Below are positions 61,506 through 64,000 of a DNA stretch of 64,000 bases, in pieces. Made by a program: the position numbers and the translations under genes. The notes below the pieces were generated by a model that searched no databases, was not told where the DNA came from, and saw only the letters and a program-made list of their open reading frames with translations. Position 1 is the stretch's first letter. Each line of letters starts with the position of its first letter. The DNA is from Virgisporangium aliadipatigenens (GTDB lineage Bacteria; Actinomycetota; Actinomycetes; Mycobacteriales; Micromonosporaceae): NCBI RefSeq assembly GCF_016863615.1, contig NZ_BOPF01000018.1, positions 180,103 through 244,102 on the forward strand. Reading direction: 5' to 3'.

Positions 61506-62495
61506 CTAACTGTGCGAGTGGCCGGGATCGCCGTGCCCCGTGCCGGACGGCGCGGGCGTGGGCGCCGGCGACGCGGGGCCGGCCGGAACGGGCGCGCTGC
61601 CGGCGACGGCGGTGAACTCGGCGGTGCGTACGGTGCCGTTGTGCTGGAAGTCCAGGAAGAGCCGGTAGCTGCCGGCGGTCGGGACCTCGGCGTGGAAGGT
61701 GACCTGCGGGCCTGCCGCGGTGCGCCCGTCACCCGGCGCGCCGTCGGGGTGGACGTGCAGATACGCCAGGTCTCCCTCGCGCAGGGCCACCAGGTGCCCG
61801 TACGCGCCGAGGTACGGCTGGAGGTCGGTCACCGGCGCACCGTTGAGGGAGACCGCCAGAGTGAGCCTCGACGCGGTCCCGGGGGTCAGGTCGCCGGTGA
61901 GGGTGACGGTGTAGCCGTCCACGGTCGTGGTCCGTTGCGCCTCCGGTAGCGCCCGGGGCCGGTAGTCGCCGGCGACCGGGATGTCGGCGCCGAGCGTGAG
62001 TCCGTCGGCGCGACCGGCGGGTATGAAGTCGGCGAAGATCCGGTACTGCCCGGCGTCGGCGATCGACACCGGCACCGACCAGATGCCGTTCGCGTCGAGC
62101 TGGGGGTGCAGGTGCTGGTACCCGGCCAGGTCGCGGCGCACGACGATGAGGTGCAGGTCCTTGTCGTGGCTGGTGGTGTAGCGGGTGACCGGTACGTTGT
62201 CCGGCCCGAGGATGTGGAACCGCAACGGTTGGGCCGTGCCGGTGCTCAGCGCGGGAGTGAGCGGGACCAGGCGGTAGCCGTCCTGAGCGACCTGCAGGCC
62301 GCCGGGCGGTTTCGGGGTGCCGCTCTGCGGCTGTTCGTCGTGACCGGCGGCATCGGGTCGTGCACCGTGGCCGTCGTCGGTGTGAGCGGCCGGTGCGGAC
62401 CCGGTGGGGCCGGCCAGGTTGCCGACCCCGACCGCCGCGGTGAAGACGGCCGCCAGCCCGAGCGCGTAGGCGCCGAGCTTGAGCGGTGTGCGCAT
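61506..62495 (-). CDS. exported copper-associated protein, His-rich
   Basis: A 329-residue exported protein. A membrane helix or signal (LKLGAYALGLAAVFTAAVGVG) is followed by a His/Asp-rich linker (HTDDGHGARPDAAGHDEQ). A region with DLHLIVVRRDLAGYQHLHPQLDANG and EGDLAYLHVHPDG carries HLHP/HVHP motifs and recalls copper-associated periplasmic proteins. The C-terminus ends in GTGHGDPGHSHS. It is nine bases before CopA and shares the CsoR-controlled promoter; it probably binds copper outside the membrane. Family assignment is uncertain. Confidence 0.85.
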   Translation of the reverse strand: MRTPLKLGAYALGLAAVFTAAVGVGNLAGPTGSAPAAHTDDGHGARPDAAGHDEQPQSGTPKPPGGLQVAQDGYRLVPLTPALSTGTAQPLRFHILGPDNVPVTRYTTSHDKDLHLIVVRRDLAGYQHLHPQLDANGIWSVPVSIADAGQYRIFADFIPAGRADGLTLGADIPVAGDYRPRALPEAQRTTTVDGYTVTLTGDLTPGTASRLTLAVSLNGAPVTDLQPYLGAYGHLVALREGDLAYLHVHPDGAPGDGRTAAGPQVTFHAEVPTAGSYRLFLDFQHNGTVRTAEFTAVAGSAPVPAGPASPAPTPAPSGTGHGDPGHSHS

Positions 62496-62559
62496 GACTA
62501 CCTCGCTGCGAGTTCGTGGCCGGCCTCGTCGACCGGCCGGGTCCGATTCACCATACCGG

Positions 62560-62575
62560 TACCCCCCTGGGGTAT
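62560..62575. promoter_or_regulatory. CsoR-type operator facing the copA operon
   Basis: TACCCCCCTGGGGTAT lies 65 bases before the minus-strand start at 62495, in the divergent region shared with csoR. Confidence 0.68.
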
Positions 62576-62590
62576 CAAGTGAGGGTGGCC

Positions 62591-62606
62591 ATACCCCTGG
62601 GGGGTT
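62591..62606. promoter_or_regulatory. CsoR-type operator facing csoR
   Basis: ATACCCCTGGGGGGTT ends four bases before the TAGATT -10 box of the csoR gene, so CsoR would repress itself. Confidence 0.68.
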
Positions 62607-62609
62607 CGG

Positions 62610-62615
62610 TAGATT
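62610..62615 (+). promoter_or_regulatory. -10 box of a likely leaderless csoR mRNA
   Basis: TAGATT ends six bases before the GTG at 62622, which has no ribosome-binding sequence. Confidence 0.45.
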
Positions 62616-62621
62616 GGACCG

Positions 62622-62912
62622 GTGACCACACCGACCCGCGGCTACAGCGCCACGAAGGACCAGCTGCAGAGCCGCCTCAAGCGCATCGAGGGCCAGGTGC
62701 GCGGGGTGGAGAAGATGGTCGACGACGATCGGTACTGCATCGACGTGCTGACGCAGATCAGCGCGATCCAGGCGGCGTTGGACAAGGTCGCGCTCGGGCT
62801 GCTGGACGACCACGCCCGGCATTGCATGCGCCACGGTGCCGACGAGGGCAAGGGCGAGGAAATGGCGACCGAGATGATGGCCGCCGTCGGCCGCCTCATG
62901 CGTCGAGGTTGA
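62622..62912 (+). CDS. csoR: CsoR-family copper-sensing repressor
   Basis: A 96-residue helical repressor. QLQSRLKRIEGQVRGVEKMVDDDRYCIDVLTQISAIQAAL and DDHARHCMRHG contain Cys39, His64 and Cys68, the Cys-His-Cys set that binds Cu(I) in CsoR; the Asn/His spacing differs from FrmR and RcnR. Copper binding would release it from the ATACCCC/GGGGTAT boxes upstream of itself, the copA operon and copB. Its stop overlaps the ATG of the following MFS pseudogene by one base. Confidence 0.93.
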   Translation: MTTPTRGYSATKDQLQSRLKRIEGQVRGVEKMVDDDRYCIDVLTQISAIQAALDKVALGLLDDHARHCMRHGADEGKGEEMATEMMAAVGRLMRRG

Positions 62913-63899
62913 TGAGCGCCGGGGGCGAGGACGCCGCCGGTACGGTTCGCGCCGACGCCCCGCGTGCACGGCGGGCGGGGGCCGACGACGGTGCCGGGCG
63001 GGCGTGGCGGGTGGTCGTCGGGTTCGGCGTGGTGAGCCTCGCCGCGGACATGGTCTACGAGGGCTCACGGCGGTGTGCGTGCCGCTGCTGGCCGTCACGC
63101 CGGTGCTGGGCGGGGCCGGACTGGTTGTCGCGGCGGTGCTGATCCTCGCCGAGCGGTTCGGGAAGGCGATCCGCAGTCCGGCCAAGTCGGCGCTGCTGGC
63201 CGATACCGCCGGCCGGGTCGGTATGGGGCGTGGGCTCGGCGTGCACAAGGCGTTGGACCAGATCGGCGCGTTCGCCGGGCCGTTGCTGGTCGCTGCCGTC
63301 GTCGCGGCGGCGGGTGCGCTCTGGCCGGGGCTGGCCGTGCTGACGGTTCCGGCGGTCGCGGCGGTGCTGCTCCTGGTCGGGATCCGGCGCCGGGCGCGGG
63401 GTCTGCCGCCGGCTTCCGGCGCGATGCCGTCGGCCGGGCCGGTCGCCGGTCGGGGTGCGCTGCCGCGTCGGTTCCACTGGTTCGCGGCGGTGATGGCGTC
63501 GTGCACGGCGGGGCTGGTGACGTTCGGGCTGATCGGGTTCCATCTCGTCCGTACGGAGGTGGTCGCGACGGCGCGCCGCTGCTGTTCGGCGACGTGCTGC
63601 CGGCGGCGGTGGCGGGGGTGCTGGTGTGGGGCGCGGCCGTGGGGTTGCAGGACTCGACGGTCAAGGCGCTGGTCGCCGATCTGGTGCCGCGGGAGCGCCG
63701 GGCCACCGCGTACGGCGTCTTCGCCGCGGTGCAGGGTGCCGGCGCGCTCGTCGGGGGAGTCGCGGCCGGGTTCCTCTACGACCGGTCGGTGGCGGGCCTG
63801 ATCGCGGCCGTCGCCCTGACGCAGGCGGTCGCTCTGGCCATGGTGATCGGTGTGCTGGCGTCGAGGTGCCCGGCGGGCGACGGGTCACGGCCCGGGTAG
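62912..63899 (+). pseudogene. MFS transporter, two internal deletions
   Basis: The start is coupled to csoR (TGATG), but the protein is broken into three frames. The first part ends VVGFGVVSLAADMVYEG; the sequence then continues one frame off with LTAVCVPLLAVTPVLGG and a normal membrane run to GLIGFHLVRTEVVATA; then, again in a new frame, LLFGDVLPAAVAGVLVWGAA and QDSTVKALVADLVPRER to the stop at 63897-63899. At each break about 40-60 residues expected in this MFS family are missing, so these are deletions, not single-base errors. It cannot make a working transporter. Confidence 0.82.
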
Positions 63900-64000
63900 T
63901 CGGGCGGCCCGTCGGGTGAGGTAGCGCTGTTCGGGCAGGTTGTCCGTCATGCGGGCGGCACGCAGGTAGCACTCGCGGGCGGCTTCCCGCTCGCCGGCCC
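63885..64000 (-). CDS. ECF sigma factor with DUF6596/TPR-type C-terminus (5' partial)
   Basis: Only the 3' end is in the window: AGEREAARECYLRAARMTDN, then LPEQRYLTRRAARLPGP and a stop at 63885-63887. The ExxYLxRRxxxL ending preceded by an AAR-E-YLRA helix is typical of the TPR-like tail of ECF42-type sigma factors. It overlaps the end of the MFS pseudogene by 15 bases. The rest is outside the window, so the call is tentative. Confidence 0.6.
   Translation of the reverse strand, partial: AGEREAARECYLRAARMTDNLPEQRYLTRRAARLPGP

Overview
The window is very GC-rich, densely packed DNA with many GTG starts, 4-bp ATGA overlaps and several start codons lying only 6-8 bases after a TANNNT -10 box (leaderless mRNAs). 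Together with SigE-family ECF, SARP, CsoR and SpoIIE/STAS/RsbW-type genes this points to a filamentous actinomycete, most likely of the Micromonosporaceae type. No rRNA, tRNA, CRISPR array or transposase was seen. It looks like an accessory, regulator-rich chromosomal region. Identifications are read from motifs and family knowledge; no database search was run.

Layout. 1-17.7 kb: housekeeping-accessory mix: a 5'-truncated epoxide-hydrolase-like gene, GNAT, a secreted multidomain GH9 cellulase, an ECF sigma/membrane beta-propeller pair, SRPBCC and DUF4261-like proteins, HxlR/pirin/NmrA, TetR with a strong operator facing a cupin, an EEP nuclease/phosphatase and an AraC-GyrI regulator. 17.7-21.5 kb: a three-gene phosphorelay operon (histidine kinase, Rcp1-like receiver, hybrid kinase). 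21.5-25.9 kb: a two-gene NRPS-like A-T-R plus ATP-grasp operon whose adenylation code reads as valine; probably a small peptide-aldehyde or pyrazine-type pathway. 26.0-31.0 kb: a large SARP-NB-ARC-TPR regulator flanked by two secreted-protein genes, one a predicted NucA/NucB nuclease. Direct repeats with exact 11-bp period lie in front of both, suggesting a compact SARP regulon. 31.2-42 kb: membrane proteins, a PQQ-like propeller, MerR/F420-reductase-like pair, an FnIII secreted protein, a lipoprotein, an S9 peptidase and a beta-helix protein. 42-49.3 kb: an FtsX/ATPase ABC operon next to a NarL-type two-component system, with a perfect 16-bp palindrome between them. 49.8-52.1 kb: a partner-switching module (anti-sigma kinase, STAS antagonist, PP2C phosphatase) with a sigma-B-like promoter. 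52.2-63.9 kb: copper handling (CopB-type ATPase; ferredoxin-like protein, CopA and secreted Cu-associated protein; CsoR) tied by three CsoR-type boxes, with a TetR/small membrane protein pair and a PLP-enzyme/MFS operon in between. The right edge cuts into an ECF sigma-factor gene.

Two window-wide features stand out. At least four genes are remnants that keep recognisable ends but have lost internal segments: an S8 protease, a SAM methyltransferase, a GNAT and an MFS transporter; a fifth, at 1.7-2.1 kb, is possible. And a 12-13-bp dyad element, GTCCAC(A/T)GTGGAC with variants, recurs about ten times both between and inside genes.
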